Below, in pieces: positions 41,020 through 50,708 of a DNA stretch of 64,000 nt. Source of the stretch: Actinokineospora xionganensis (GTDB lineage: Bacteria; Actinomycetota; Actinomycetes; Mycobacteriales; Pseudonocardiaceae); contig NZ_JABVED010000003.1 in assembly GCF_014323725.1 (NCBI RefSeq), positions 248,001 to 312,000 on the forward strand, given 5' to 3'. The notes beneath the pieces are model-generated. The model was not told where the DNA came from, made no database searches, and was given only the letters and a program-made list of their open reading frames with translations. The position numbers and the translations under genes were made by a program. The first letter of the stretch is position 1. Every line of letters begins with the position of its first letter.

Positions 41020-43392
41020 ATGGACCGCAAGCGCCTGCTTCGCAACCCGCTGCTCTGGATCCTGGCGGTGTTGCTGCTCTACTTCGCCTTCAGCATGCTG
41101 TTCGACGACACCCGTGGGTACACGTCCGTGCCCACGTCGAAGGCCGTCGCGCAGATCCAATCCGGCAACGTCAAGCTTGCCGAGCTAGGCGACAAGGAAC
41201 AGCAGCTCAAGCTGACCCTGAACGCGCCCATCGACCAGGATGGGCAGCAGGTCACCAAGATCATCTCCCAGTACCCGGCCGGTGCCACCTCGCAGATCTT
41301 CGACTCGATCATCGGCAAGACCGGGACCGAGTTCAAGACAGTCGTCACCCAGGACTCGTTCCTGACCCAGATCCTGATCTTCTTGATCCCGCTGGCCCTG
41401 CTGTTGCTCCTGCTCATGTGGATGATGAACAACGTCCAGGGCGGCGGGAACCGGGTCCTCAACTTCGGCAAGTCCAAGGCCAAGCAGTTGCCCAAGGACA
41501 TGCCGAAGACGACGTTCGCCGACGTGGCGGGCGCCGACGAGGCGGTCGAGGAGCTCTACGAGATCAAGGACTTCCTGCAGAACCCCGCGCGGTATCAGGC
41601 GCTCGGCGCCAAGATCCCCAAGGGCGTCCTGCTCTACGGTCCCCCCGGAACGGGCAAGACCCTGCTGGCCCGCGCTGTCGCGGGTGAGGCGGGCGTGCCG
41701 TTTTACTCGATCTCCGGCTCGGACTTCGTCGAGATGTTCGTCGGTGTCGGCGCCTCGCGGGTGCGCGACCTGTTCGAGCAGGCCAAGCAGAACTCCCCGT
41801 GCATCATCTTCGTCGACGAGATCGACGCGGTCGGCCGCCAGCGCGGCGCGGGCCTCGGCGGCGGTCACGATGAGCGCGAGCAGACCCTCAACCAGCTGCT
41901 CGTCGAGATGGACGGCTTCGACGCGCGCGGCGGGATCATCCTGATCGCGGCGACCAACCGGCCCGACATCCTCGACCCGGCGCTGCTGCGCCCGGGCCGC
42001 TTCGACCGGCAGATCCCGGTGTCCGCACCGGACCTGATGGGCCGAAAGCGGATCCTGGAGGTGCATTCCAAGGGCAAGCCAATGGCGCCCGACGCGGACC
42101 TGCACAGCCTGGCCAAGCGCACCGTCGGCATGTCCGGCGCCGACCTGGCCAACGTCCTCAACGAGGCCGCCCTGCTCACCGCCCGCCAGAACGGGTCGCT
42201 GATCAACGGCGCCGCGCTGGAGGAGTCGGTCGATCGGGTCATCGGCGGTCCCGCGCGCAAGAGCCGGATCATCTCCGACAAGGAGAAGAAGATCACGGCC
42301 TACCACGAGGGCGGCCACGCGCTAGCCGCGTGGGCGATGCCCGACCTGGAGCCGGTCTACAAGCTCACGATCCTTCCGCGCGGTCGCACCGGTGGGCACG
42401 CGCTGGTCGTCCCCGAGGACGACAAGCAGCTCATGACCCGCTCGGAGATGATCGCCCGCCTGGTGTTCGCCCTGGGTGGCCGTTCCGCCGAGGAACTGGT
42501 CTTCCACGAGCCGACCACCGGCGCGTCCAGCGACATCGAGCAGGCCACCAAGATCGCCAAGGCGATGGTGACCGAGTACGGCATGAGCGCCCGGCTCGGC
42601 GCGGTCAAGTACGGCCAGGACCAGGGCGACCCATTCCTCGGCCGCTCCATGGGCCACGCGCCGGACTACTCGCTCGAGGTCGCGCACGAGATCGACGAGG
42701 AGGTGCGCAAGCTCATCGAGGCCGCGCACACCGAGGCGTGGGACGTGCTCAACACCTACCGCGACGTGCTCGACGAACTGGTGGTCGAGCTGCTCGAGAA
42801 GGAGACGCTGACGCGCAAGGACCTGGAGCGGATCTTCTCGAACGTCGAGAAGCGCCCCCGGATCACCGCGTTCAACGACTTCGGCGAGCGCACCCCGTCG
42901 GACAAGCCGCCGATCAAGACCCCGCGCGAACTCGCGAAGGAGCGCGGCGAGCCTTGGCCGGAGCCCGAGCCCACCCCGGTGGCCGTCGCGCCAGGCGGCC
43001 AGGACCTGCCCGGCGGACCGCCGCGGACCAACCCGGAGCCGCCGCCCAGCGGCAACGGCGCGGGTCCCAACGGCGCCCCGCCGCCGTACGGCGCACCGCC
43101 GCCCTACGGCAACCCGCCGCAGTACGGCCAAGGCCAGCAGCCGCCGCCGTACGGCCGCCCGCCCGAGCCCCAAGGCACCGGCAGGCACGCGGGACCGCCG
43201 CACTACGGCGCCCCGCCCGGCTGGACCCCGGCGACGACGCCGTCCGGCCACCCGCAGCACCAGGGCGGCCCGCACCAGTCGTGGCAGCCGTCGTGGGGCG
43301 AGCGGCACAACGAACAGCAGCAGCAACAGCGTGGCGAGACGGGTTCCACAGGGCGGGATCAGGACTCCGATGGGCGCCCGCAGGGTTCCTAA
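41020..43392 (+). CDS. ftsH: ATP-dependent zinc metalloprotease FtsH
   Basis: Membrane AAA+ protease that degrades damaged or short-lived membrane and cytosolic proteins. The 790-residue product has two N-terminal helices (about residues 10-26 and 113-132) flanking an outside domain, Walker A G207PPGTGKT214, Walker [16 protein letters not shown], the arginine-finger region RPGRFDRQI, and the zinc site H429EGGH433. The C-terminal 150 residues are Pro/Gly/Gln/Tyr-rich and disordered ([10 protein letters not shown]), a common actinomycete addition. ATG 41020 gives the standard MDRK start; the nearest Shine-Dalgarno-like run is more than 20 bases upstream, which is unusual. Confidence 0.96.
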   Translation: MDRKRLLRNPLLWILAVLLLYFAFSMLFDDTRGYTSVPTSKAVAQIQSGNVKLAELGDKEQQLKLTLNAPIDQDGQQVTKIISQYPAGATSQIFDSIIGKTGTEFKTVVTQDSFLTQILIFLIPLALLLLLLMWMMNNVQGGGNRVLNFGKSKAKQLPKDMPKTTFADVAGADEAVEELYEIKDFLQNPARYQALGAKIPKGVLLYGPPGTGKTLLARAVAGEAGVPFYSISGSDFVEMFVGVGASRVRDLFEQAKQNSPCIIFVDEIDAVGRQRGAGLGGGHDEREQTLNQLLVEMDGFDARGGIILIAATNRPDILDPALLRPGRFDRQIPVSAPDLMGRKRILEVHSKGKPMAPDADLHSLAKRTVGMSGADLANVLNEAALLTARQNGSLINGAALEESVDRVIGGPARKSRIISDKEKKITAYHEGGHALAAWAMPDLEPVYKLTILPRGRTGGHALVVPEDDKQLMTRSEMIARLVFALGGRSAEELVFHEPTTGASSDIEQATKIAKAMVTEYGMSARLGAVKYGQDQGDPFLGRSMGHAPDYSLEVAHEIDEEVRKLIEAAHTEAWDVLNTYRDVLDELVVELLEKETLTRKDLERIFSNVEKRPRITAFNDFGERTPSDKPPIKTPRELAKERGEPWPEPEPTPVAVAPGGQDLPGGPPRTNPEPPPSGNGAGPNGAPPPYGAPPPYGNPPQYGQGQQPPPYGRPPEPQGTGRHAGPPHYGAPPGWTPATTPSGHPQHQGGPHQSWQPSWGERHNEQQQQQRGETGSTGRDQDSDGRPQGS

Positions 43393-43431
43393 TGGGATGG
43401 TGGCGATAGCCAGCCCATCTCGGAGGTTCCG

Positions 43432-44055
43432 ATGAACGACAGCCGCAGGAACGGGGCCGGGACGTACGACGTCTCGGCCCCGGTCTTCGACCAGGACCGC
43501 GCCGAGAAAGCCGTCCGCGAACTTCTGCTCGCCTGCGGTGAGGACCCGGACCGCGACGGCCTGGTCGACACCCCGGCCCGCGTCGCCCGCGCCTACGCCG
43601 AACTGTTCGCCGGGCTCTACACCGACCCAGAGTCGGTCCTGAACAAAACTTTCGATGAAAGTCACGATGAATTAGTATTGGTCACTGACATTCCGATGTT
43701 TTCCACCTGCGAACATCATTTGGTGCCATTCCATGGAGTAGCGCACGTCGGCTATATCCCGAATGAGCAAGGGCGAATCACCGGACTGTCCAAACTGGCC
43801 CGTCTCGTCGATCTCTACGCCAAGCGCCCCCAGGTGCAGGAGCGGCTGACGTCGCAGGTCGCGGACGCCATGATGAAGAAGCTCGAACCCCGCGGGGTCA
43901 TTGTGGTCATCGAGGCGGAGCACCTCTGCATGGCGATGCGCGGAATTCGCAAACCCGGTGCGCGAACCACGACCTCGGCGTTGCGGGGGATTCTCAAATC
44001 GTCGCCGTCGTCGCGCGCCGAGGCGATCGAGCTGATCAATGGGCGGACTAGGTGA
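43432..44055 (+). CDS. folE: GTP cyclohydrolase I
   Basis: First enzyme of tetrahydrofolate synthesis, converting GTP to dihydroneopterin triphosphate. The 207-residue product has the zinc and catalytic core [41 protein letters not shown], and [19 protein letters not shown] lies before the ATG. The stretch at about 43641-43800, encoding the catalytic core, uses many A/T-ending codons including a TTA leucine codon (43672-43674), unlike its surroundings. The stop overlaps folP (GTGA), starting a five-gene coupled operon. Confidence 0.97.
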   Translation: MNDSRRNGAGTYDVSAPVFDQDRAEKAVRELLLACGEDPDRDGLVDTPARVARAYAELFAGLYTDPESVLNKTFDESHDELVLVTDIPMFSTCEHHLVPFHGVAHVGYIPNEQGRITGLSKLARLVDLYAKRPQVQERLTSQVADAMMKKLEPRGVIVVIEAEHLCMAMRGIRKPGARTTTSALRGILKSSPSSRAEAIELINGRTR

Positions 44056-44888
44056 CCGCACTGCCCGATCCCGGCCGCTGCGCGGTCATGGGGGTGCTGA
44101 ACGTGACCCCGGACTCCTTTTCGGACGGTGGTCGCTACGTCGGCGTCGACGACGCCGTGGCGCACGGGGTCGCGATGTGGCGCCGTGGTGCGGACCTGAT
44201 CGACGTCGGCGGTGAGTCCACCCGGCCCGGTGCTTCGCGGATCGACGCGGCGACAGAGATCCGGCGCGTGATCCCGGTGGTAAAGCAGCTGTCCGCAGAA
44301 GGTGTCGCGGTCAGTGTCGACACCACCCGCGCGGAGGTCGCGGAGGCGGCCGTCGCCGCTGGGGCGTCGGTGATCAACGATGTGTCCGGCGGGTTGGCCG
44401 ACCCGGCGATGGCCGGTGTCGCCGCCGCCACCGGGGCGCCCTGGATCCTCATGCACTGGCGCGGGCACAGCCGGACGATGGACTCGCTGGCCGACTACAC
44501 CGACGTCGTCGCCGAAGTGCGCGACGAACTGCTGGCCCAAGTGGACGCCGCCGTCGCCGCGGGCGTCGCCCAGGAGGCGATCGCGCTCGACCCGGGACTC
44601 GGGTTCGCGAAGAACGCCGAACACAACTGGGCGCTGCTCGCCAGGCTCGACGTCCTCATCGACCTCGGATTCCCGGTCCTGGTCGGCGCCTCACGCAAGC
44701 GTTTCCTCGGGACGCTGCTCGCGGACAAGGACGGCACACCGCGCCCGCCCGACGGCCGCGAGGACGCGACCGCCGCCATCTCGACGCTCGCCGCCGCGGC
44801 GGGCGCGTGGGGTGTGCGGGTGCACGACGTCGACCGCTCGCTGGACGCGGTCGCGGTGGCCGCGGCGATCAAAGGAGCCTCCCGGTGA
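44052..44888 (+). CDS. folP: Dihydropteroate synthase
   Basis: Joins the pterin pyrophosphate to p-aminobenzoate; sulfonamide target. The 278-residue TIM barrel has the signatures [37 protein letters not shown] and [15 protein letters not shown], and [11 protein letters not shown]. All expected catalytic segments appear intact. The GTG overlaps the folE stop and its own TGA overlaps folB, so the pathway enzymes are co-translated. Confidence 0.97.
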   Translation: MTALPDPGRCAVMGVLNVTPDSFSDGGRYVGVDDAVAHGVAMWRRGADLIDVGGESTRPGASRIDAATEIRRVIPVVKQLSAEGVAVSVDTTRAEVAEAAVAAGASVINDVSGGLADPAMAGVAAATGAPWILMHWRGHSRTMDSLADYTDVVAEVRDELLAQVDAAVAAGVAQEAIALDPGLGFAKNAEHNWALLARLDVLIDLGFPVLVGASRKRFLGTLLADKDGTPRPPDGREDATAAISTLAAAAGAWGVRVHDVDRSLDAVAVAAAIKGASR

Positions 44889-45262
44889 CGGACCGGATCA
44901 CGCTGACCGGGCTCAAGGTCCGCGGCAACCACGGCGTCTTCGACCACGAGAAGCGTGACGGCCAGGACTTCGTCATCGACATCACGCTGTGGATCGACCT
45001 TGACCAGGCCGCGGCGACCGACGACCTGCGCCACACGGTCCACTACGGCGAACTCGCCGAGCGCGCCGCCGCGATCGTCGCGGGCCCGGCCCGCGATCTC
45101 ATCGAGACGGTGGCGGGCGAGATCGCCGACGGCGAGATGAAGGACAGCCGGATCCACGCCGTCGAGGTGACGGTGCACAAGCCGAGCGCGCCGATCCCGC
45201 TGAGCTTCGCCGACGTCGCCGTGACCGTCCGGCGGTCGCGGCGGTCGAAGGGCAGCCGGTGA
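44885..45262 (+). CDS. folB: Dihydroneopterin aldolase
   Basis: Cleaves dihydroneopterin to hydroxymethyl-dihydropterin. The 125-residue product shows the conserved [36 protein letters not shown] with the active-site region, [11 protein letters not shown] and [19 protein letters not shown]. It is encoded between folP and folK with four-base overlaps on both sides. Confidence 0.96.
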   Translation: MTDRITLTGLKVRGNHGVFDHEKRDGQDFVIDITLWIDLDQAAATDDLRHTVHYGELAERAAAIVAGPARDLIETVAGEIADGEMKDSRIHAVEVTVHKPSAPIPLSFADVAVTVRRSRRSKGSR

Positions 45263-45753
45263 CCAGGGCGGTCCTGTCGATCGGGTCCAACCTCGGCGAC
45301 CGCGCCGCCAACCTCCGCATCGCCGTCGACGGGCTGGCGGACGTCCTGATCGCGGTTTCGCCGGTCTACGAGACGGCCGCCTGGGGAGTCACCGACCAGC
45401 CGGACTTCCTCAACGCCGTGCTGATCGTCGAAGACGACGCCACCGACGAGTGGGGCTGGCTGCGGCGCGCGCAGGAGCTCGAGAACCGGGCGGGCCGCGT
45501 CCGAACGCTGCGCTGGGGGCCGCGCACGCTCGATGTGGACGTGGTGACGGTCGACGGCGTCCGCGGCGAGCATCCCGACCTCCTGCTGCCGCATCCCGGC
45601 ACGCACGAACGGGCCACCGTGCTGATCCCCTGGCTGGACATCGAGCCGGACGCCGAGGTCCCCGGACGCGGCTCCGCTCGCGATCTTCTCGCTACCTTGG
45701 ACACCGGGGGCGTGCGCAGGCGCGATGACCTTGACCTAGGAGTAGCGCGGTGA
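45259..45753 (+). CDS. folK: HPPK (6-hydroxymethyl-7,8-dihydropterin pyrophosphokinase)
   Basis: Transfers pyrophosphate from ATP to the pterin, supplying the FolP substrate. The 164-residue product has [28 protein letters not shown], and the signature [19 protein letters not shown] plus [16 protein letters not shown]. It overlaps folB upstream and the DUF3180 gene downstream by four bases each. Confidence 0.96.
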   Translation: MTRAVLSIGSNLGDRAANLRIAVDGLADVLIAVSPVYETAAWGVTDQPDFLNAVLIVEDDATDEWGWLRRAQELENRAGRVRTLRWGPRTLDVDVVTVDGVRGEHPDLLLPHPGTHERATVLIPWLDIEPDAEVPGRGSARDLLATLDTGGVRRRDDLDLGVAR

Positions 45754-46223
45754 GGTTCACCAAGGCTCGTGATCTGGTCCCGGCGGGCGCTGTCACCGCT
45801 ATCGGCGTCTACCTCGGCATCCGACTGCTCTACGGCGAGCTGCCGCCGCTGCCGACGTTCGCGGGCCTCACGCTGTTCGTCCTCGCGATCGTCGAGACGG
45901 TCTTCGGGTTCGGGCTGCGCGGCCGGATCCGGGCGACCTCGGGCAAACCCGTGCAGGCGTTGACCGCGGCCCGCGCGGTGGCGCTCGCGAAGGCCTCGTC
46001 ACTGCTCGGCGCGATCATGCTCGGCGCCTGGGTGGCCGTGCTGGCATATGTGGTGCCGGAGAGCGCGCGGGTGGCCGCCGCGAAATCGGACATCCCGAGC
46101 GCGGTCATCGGCGTTGTTTGTTCGATCTTGCTAATCGCCGCGGCGCTGTGGCTCGAACATTGTTGCCGGACCCCGGACGACCGCGATGACCTGCGCCAGG
46201 ACCGGTTTCGGAACACTGAATGA
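45750..46223 (+). CDS. DUF3180 membrane protein
   Basis: The 157-residue product has four membrane helices (about residues 10-28, 32-52, 78-98, 120-140) with short loops. DUF3180 proteins follow folK in actinobacteria (Rv3605c in M. tuberculosis). Their function is unknown; the tight coupling to folK could mean a role in folate or CoA metabolism or simply operon conservation. The GTG start overlaps the folK stop. Confidence 0.85.
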   Translation: MRFTKARDLVPAGAVTAIGVYLGIRLLYGELPPLPTFAGLTLFVLAIVETVFGFGLRGRIRATSGKPVQALTAARAVALAKASSLLGAIMLGAWVAVLAYVVPESARVAAAKSDIPSAVIGVVCSILLIAAALWLEHCCRTPDDRDDLRQDRFRNTE

Positions 46224-46256
46224 CCTCCGTTTGGTCTCGCCAAGGTAACGGCCCGG

Positions 46257-46262
46257 TACGGT
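46257..46262 (+). promoter_or_regulatory. -10 element giving a leaderless start at 46270
   Basis: TACGGT is followed by seven bases and ATG 46270, separating this gene from the fol operon. Confidence 0.45.
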
Positions 46263-46269
46263 AGGGCCC

Positions 46270-48642
46270 ATGACGGGCCGGACGGACGCCACCGCGGAGC
46301 GGGAAGCGCGCTCTTCGAGCGCGCGGATCATGCTCGCCGCCGCGGTCGGTCTCGCACTCGCCGCGACCGCCGTCCTGGTCGTCAGCGACTCTGTTCGCTG
46401 GATGCGCCTGGGCGTATTAGCCGCGTTGTGGGCAGCCCTCGCGGGTGCCTTCCTCGCCGCGAAGTACCGCAGACAGATAGCCGACCGTGCCGAGGACGCC
46501 CAAGCGCTGCGCAAGGTCTATGAACTGGAACTCGAACGCGAGGTCGCCGCCCGCCGCGAGTTCGAACTGGAAGCCGAAGCCGAGGCGCGGGCCAAGCTCG
46601 AAGCCGAGGCCCGCGACGACCTGGCCGAACTCCGCGAGGAGCTTCGGGCCATGCGGGAGAACCTCGAGAAGCTGCTCGGCGGCGGAGAAGTCCTTGTCGA
46701 GCGCATCGCGTTGCGGGCCGAGGCCACCCGCATGCGGTCGGTCGACGGCGACCAGCGCGTCGTCGGCGCCGGACAGGCCGCCCAGCTCCGCCGTCTCACC
46801 GCCGGGAAGTCCGTCCCGGGCGACGCCGAGACGGAGATGATCGAGCGGATCCGCGCGGACGCGAAGGCCCAGCCACGCAAACGCCGCCCCGACTTCACCC
46901 CGCATCCGGCCGAGGTGTCCGACCGGTGGTTCATCGACGGTCCGGACAGCGAGCCGATCGACCCCAACTGGACGCCGTCGTGGGAGACGGGGGAGCAGCC
47001 CCGGATCCGGACCGACCAGAACGGCAGGCGCCCAGAGCCGGTGCGTCCCCACCCCGTCGAACCGCTGCGGCGGCAACTGGCGCAGAACGGGTCGGCCGAA
47101 CCTGAGACGAGCAAGGGAATGCGCCCGGCGCAGCTGCCGGTCGGCTCGACGGCGCAGCGGCTGAACGGCTCCGCGGCCGCGCGGCCCACCGGGTCGGACT
47201 CCTCGGACGTCCGCGTGCCGCAACGGCTGAACGGGTCGGCTGAGCACCCGGCCGCGGAGACCAGCAAAGGCATGCGGCCCGCAGGCGAGCCCCGCCCGGC
47301 GCGGCTGCCGAACGGCTCGACCGCACACCCGGCCACCGAGACCAGCAAGGGCATGCGGCCCGCAGACCCGAACGAGGCACACCGCCAGGCGGACCCGCGG
47401 ACCCTCGCCCGATCCGCGCCGGACACGAGCAAGACCATCCGCCCGGTCGCGTCGAACAGGTCCGGCCACCCGGAGAGCAGCCAGGCCATGCGCTCGCCGG
47501 GACATCCAGAGACGAGTCAGGGGATGCGCTCGCCGGGTCGCTCCGAGACGAGTCAGGGCATGCGTCCGGCGGTGCAGAACGGGGCCGGTCACCCGGAGAC
47601 GAGCCAGGGCATCCAGCCGATCCGCCGGATACCCGCCGTCGAACGTCCGGCCGCCGAGACCGGCAAGGGCATCCGGCCGGTCCACCCGGCCGCCGAGACA
47701 AGCGCGGGCATGCGCCGCGCGCAGCGGGTGGCGGCCGGGCTGGAGAGCCCGGCGGAGACCAGCCTCGGCGTGCGTCCCGACGTGCGGTCGCAGCCGGGAC
47801 AGGCAGCACCTGAGCGTCGTGCCGAAACCGGCACGGGCATGGGGCGCGGTGTTGAGCGGCAGGTTGAGACGAGCCTGGGTATGGGGCGCGGTGGTGAGCG
47901 GCAGGTCGAGACCAGCTTGGGCATGCGGCGGGATATGCCCGAGCGACCGTCCGAGACCAGTCTCGGCATGCGGCACGCGGCACCGGAGGACGACGGCGGC
48001 CGTGGCACCCGGCACCCGGCGGAATCGGCGGGGAGGTCCGGCACCTGGGCGCAGGACGGCCCCCGACGCCCCGACGCCGCCGACCAGCGAGGCCGCCACG
48101 AACCCCCGGCCCCGCAGCGGCTCACTGACAAGACGGCGGTCGAACCCGTCGACGCCCGCGTGGCTCCACCCGTGCGCGGCGACTCCGACGGCGGCCGCAG
48201 GCGCGCGCCGACTGGGACGTTCCCCCCGGTGACCCCAGGCCGTCGGTCGGCCGAGGCCAACCCCGCCGACACCAGCGGCTACCAGCCCACCAACCGCCGC
48301 GCGGCCGAGGCGACCGAGGAGAACGAATCCCGGTCGCGGTCTGCAGGCCGTAGGTCGGCGGAAGCCACCCCCTCGACAGGCCGCCGATCAGCCGAACCCG
48401 CGCCTACGCCGACCGCCCGCCGATCGGCGGACGCAACACCTGCCCCGGCCCCCACCGGCCGCCGCGCGAAACCGGACGACGACGAGGGCGGACGCAGGCG
48501 CCGGTCCGAGGGCACCCCACCGTGGCAGGACACCACCACCGAACCCGCGGGCTCCCACGCCGAGGGCACCTCGGTAAAGGACCTCTTGGCCGCCCACGGC
48601 GGCACGACAACCCCCGGCCGCCGCCGCCGCCGCGACGACTAG
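46270..48642 (+). CDS. DUF6779-type membrane protein with coiled coil and repeated ETSxGM motifs
   Basis: The 790-residue product has two membrane helices (about residues 16-34 and 41-59), then a charged coiled coil (about 65-135, RKVYELELEREVAARREFEL), a short conserved segment (about 150-240), and a long disordered cytosolic tail. The tail holds about fifteen copies of an (E/D)(T/S)(S/G)xx(M/I/V)R motif between residues 277 and 570, several RLNGS(A/T) motifs, and at the C-terminus about six GRRSAEATP-type repeats. By position it matches the Ala/Arg/Pro-rich membrane protein after DUF3180 in mycobacteria (Rv3604c). Function is unknown; a scaffold role is plausible. The start is probably leaderless. 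Confidence 0.75.
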   Translation: MTGRTDATAEREARSSSARIMLAAAVGLALAATAVLVVSDSVRWMRLGVLAALWAALAGAFLAAKYRRQIADRAEDAQALRKVYELELEREVAARREFELEAEAEARAKLEAEARDDLAELREELRAMRENLEKLLGGGEVLVERIALRAEATRMRSVDGDQRVVGAGQAAQLRRLTAGKSVPGDAETEMIERIRADAKAQPRKRRPDFTPHPAEVSDRWFIDGPDSEPIDPNWTPSWETGEQPRIRTDQNGRRPEPVRPHPVEPLRRQLAQNGSAEPETSKGMRPAQLPVGSTAQRLNGSAAARPTGSDSSDVRVPQRLNGSAEHPAAETSKGMRPAGEPRPARLPNGSTAHPATETSKGMRPADPNEAHRQADPRTLARSAPDTSKTIRPVASNRSGHPESSQAMRSPGHPETSQGMRSPGRSETSQGMRPAVQNGAGHPETSQGIQPIRRIPAVERPAAETGKGIRPVHPAAETSAGMRRAQRVAAGLESPAETSLGVRPDVRSQPGQAAPERRAETGTGMGRGVERQVETSLGMGRGGERQVETSLGMRRDMPERPSETSLGMRHAAPEDDGGRGTRHPAESAGRSGTWAQDGPRRPDAADQRGRHEPPAPQRLTDKTAVEPVDARVAPPVRGDSDGGRRRAPTGTFPPVTPGRRSAEANPADTSGYQPTNRRAAEATEENESRSRSAGRRSAEATPSTGRRSAEPAPTPTARRSADATPAPAPTGRRAKPDDDEGGRRRRSEGTPPWQDTTTEPAGSHAEGTSVKDLLAAHGGTTTPGRRRRRDD

Positions 48643-48695
48643 CACCACCGCCGGGAGCTGCTTTCGGACAAAGTCGGAGCCTCTCGTCTCAGCGG

Positions 48696-49218
48696 CTATC
48701 GCGAGCCGCCGTCATGCGTCGAGCTATCGTCGGCGAGCGGGACTTCGCCATGTTCGCTGTCCAAGCCGGTGCGGTCTGGACATTCTGAGCTGTCGTGCGC
48801 GCAGGGACCCGGCAGGCGAACTGCCGACGACGGTCCGTGGACGATCGGTCGCCACCCCTGCGGTGGCGTCGTGCTCGTCGCGGTCGGAGCCATGGGTGTA
48901 GTCCCTGACCAGGAGGTCAGCGGTCCGGTCCACGGCGGTGGCGCAAACACGTAGTAGACCGGCAGGGGCGGTCCGAACGGTGGGTTGGGATAGCGATCCA
49001 ACTGGCGTGTGTCGATCCACAGCACGTGATTTGCGCCGGCCACCTCGGTCGTCTTCAGTTCAGAGCCAACGTCTTTCCCGGCCCGGACGCGGCGAGCCAA
49101 GGTGTTCGGCCAGGACGTCCTCACCGGACGTGGGTCACCACATCGCGCCGCTCGGAAACCGGTTCGACAGGTAGATGCTTGTCCAGTGCTCCAACGTCTT
49201 CTCTGGAATGGAACGCAT
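48696..49218 (-). pseudogene. Degraded conserved hypothetical gene (stop and frameshift)
   Basis: Reading the minus strand, ATG at 49218 begins MRSIPEKTLEHWTSIYLSNR and runs to AMW, where TGA at 49137-49135 replaces what looks like a Trp codon. The same frame continues PTSGEDVLAEHLGSPRPG, then a one-base shift is needed to enter a frame reading GKDVGSELKTTEVAG, VLWIDTRQLDRYPNPPFG and PVYYVFAPPPWTGPL. The joined product resembles short actinobacterial hypothetical proteins containing an ELKTT-type segment. The true 3' end cannot be placed. Sequencing error could explain one lesion but not easily both. Confidence 0.6.
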
Positions 49219-49393
49219 ACGCCCCCCGGCCCGAGCACTGATTCCCGCGTTCGAGTGGACTGGTCGGTCATCGAGGACCCGTTGAGTGCGGCCGGCCATC
49301 ACAAAGACGATCGCCAAGCTTGTGGATCTTCCCGACCCGGTCGCGCTTCCACCCGTTGGGAGCGTTCGCGCGCCCGCAACCCGTTGTCGGCCC

Positions 49394-49399
49394 TAAGAT
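49394..49399 (+). promoter_or_regulatory. -10 element giving a leaderless start at 49408
   Basis: TAAGAT is followed by eight bases and GTG 49408; no Shine-Dalgarno precedes the GTG. Confidence 0.5.
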
Positions 49400-49407
49400 C
49401 ACTGTTC

Positions 49408-50562
49408 GTGTATCGACTTCCCACTTCCACTCGGCCCACCCGCGGGCTCACCGTCCTGTTGCCCATCGCGGGCCTGGTCGTGTTGGCGGCCTGTGGGCTG
49501 ACCCTGCTGGCGCTCAGTACCGCGCGGGTCGGGATCGTCGCCGAGCTGGTCGGGGTGGGCGCCGCGCTGTTGCCGGTGGGGCCGGTGGTGGCGGCGTTCC
49601 TGTGGATCGACCGGTGGGAGCCGGAGCCCGCCCGGTTGCTGTGGCTGGCGTTCGCGTGGGGCGCGTGTGTGGCGACGATTGCCGCGCTGCTGATCAACAA
49701 CACCGCGGAGGCGGTGGGCGATCTGTTGCTGGGCATGGGAAACGGCGACAAGATCAGCGCGGTCGTGTCCGCCCCGCTCTTCGAGGAGGCGTTGAAGGGC
49801 GCGTTCGTCCTCGGGATCTTCCTTTTCCTGCGCGAGGAATTCAACGGCGTCGTGGACGGGATCGTCTACTCCGGATTCGTCGCCGCCGGGTTCGCCTTCA
49901 CTGAGAACATCTACTACTTCGGTCGGGCGTTCGCCGAGTACGGCATCGGTGACAGCTCCTCCCCGGGTGTGGTGGCCGCCTTCATCCTGCGCGGCGTCCT
50001 TTCGCCGTTCACGCACCCGCTGTTCACCGCCATGATCGGCATCGGGATCGGCATCGCGGCGACGACCAAGTCGCGGAAGGTGGCCGCGTTGGCGCCGTTC
50101 TGCGGATACCTGGTGGCCGCGCTGCTGCACGCCCTGTGGAACGGCGCCGCCACGCTTGGGACGGCCACGACGTTCCTCAGCGTCTACTTCCTGGTGATGG
50201 TCCCGCTGTTCGCCGCCGTGCTGATCTTCATCAACTGGCACCGCAAGCGCGAGCAGCGGATCGTCGCCGCCGCACTGCCCCTGATGGTCGAGAGCAAGTG
50301 GGTCGTCGCCTCGGAGGTCGACCTGCTGGCCAGCCTCCAAGGCAGGCGCAAGTGGCGCAAGCAGGTCCGGGCCCGGGCGGGCAAACCCGCCGCGCGCGCG
50401 GTGGGGAACTACCAGGCCGCTGTCAGTGAGCTGGCGTTTCTCCGTGAGGCGATGCGCCGCGGCACCTGTGGGCCGGACGCGGGCGACCGTGAGGTCGAGT
50501 TGATCGAGCTGGTGCGGGTCCGCCGCGCCGACGCGGTGCGGGCGGCCGAGCAGCCCGCCTGA
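49408..50562 (+). CDS. PrsW-family intramembrane metalloprotease
   Basis: The 384-residue product has about eight membrane helices and the PrsW signature elements: APLFEEALKGAFVLGI (EE motif), GFAFTENIYYFGRAF (ENxxY), SPFTHPLFTAMIG (the first His) and LLHALWNGAA (the second His). PrsW-type proteases cleave anti-sigma factors or other membrane proteins within the bilayer; here the target is unknown. The C-terminal 110 residues are cytosolic, basic and helical. The GTG at 49408 follows a TAAGAT -10 at leaderless spacing; the open frame upstream to 49102 overlaps the pseudogene and is not convincing. Confidence 0.85.
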   Translation: MYRLPTSTRPTRGLTVLLPIAGLVVLAACGLTLLALSTARVGIVAELVGVGAALLPVGPVVAAFLWIDRWEPEPARLLWLAFAWGACVATIAALLINNTAEAVGDLLLGMGNGDKISAVVSAPLFEEALKGAFVLGIFLFLREEFNGVVDGIVYSGFVAAGFAFTENIYYFGRAFAEYGIGDSSSPGVVAAFILRGVLSPFTHPLFTAMIGIGIGIAATTKSRKVAALAPFCGYLVAALLHALWNGAATLGTATTFLSVYFLVMVPLFAAVLIFINWHRKREQRIVAAALPLMVESKWVVASEVDLLASLQGRRKWRKQVRARAGKPAARAVGNYQAAVSELAFLREAMRRGTCGPDAGDREVELIELVRVRRADAVRAAEQPA

Positions 50563-50708
50563 CCACTGTGGTGGAGGCGACACCGCACCGACCGGTGAAG
50601 CTGGTCACGAGAGCGGCACGCGGCGCTCGCCGGACGGCTACTCTCGCGCCGTCGTCTGGTACCCAGCACTGTCGCGGGACTGGAACGAGATAGGGAGCCA
50701 TTCACTAT

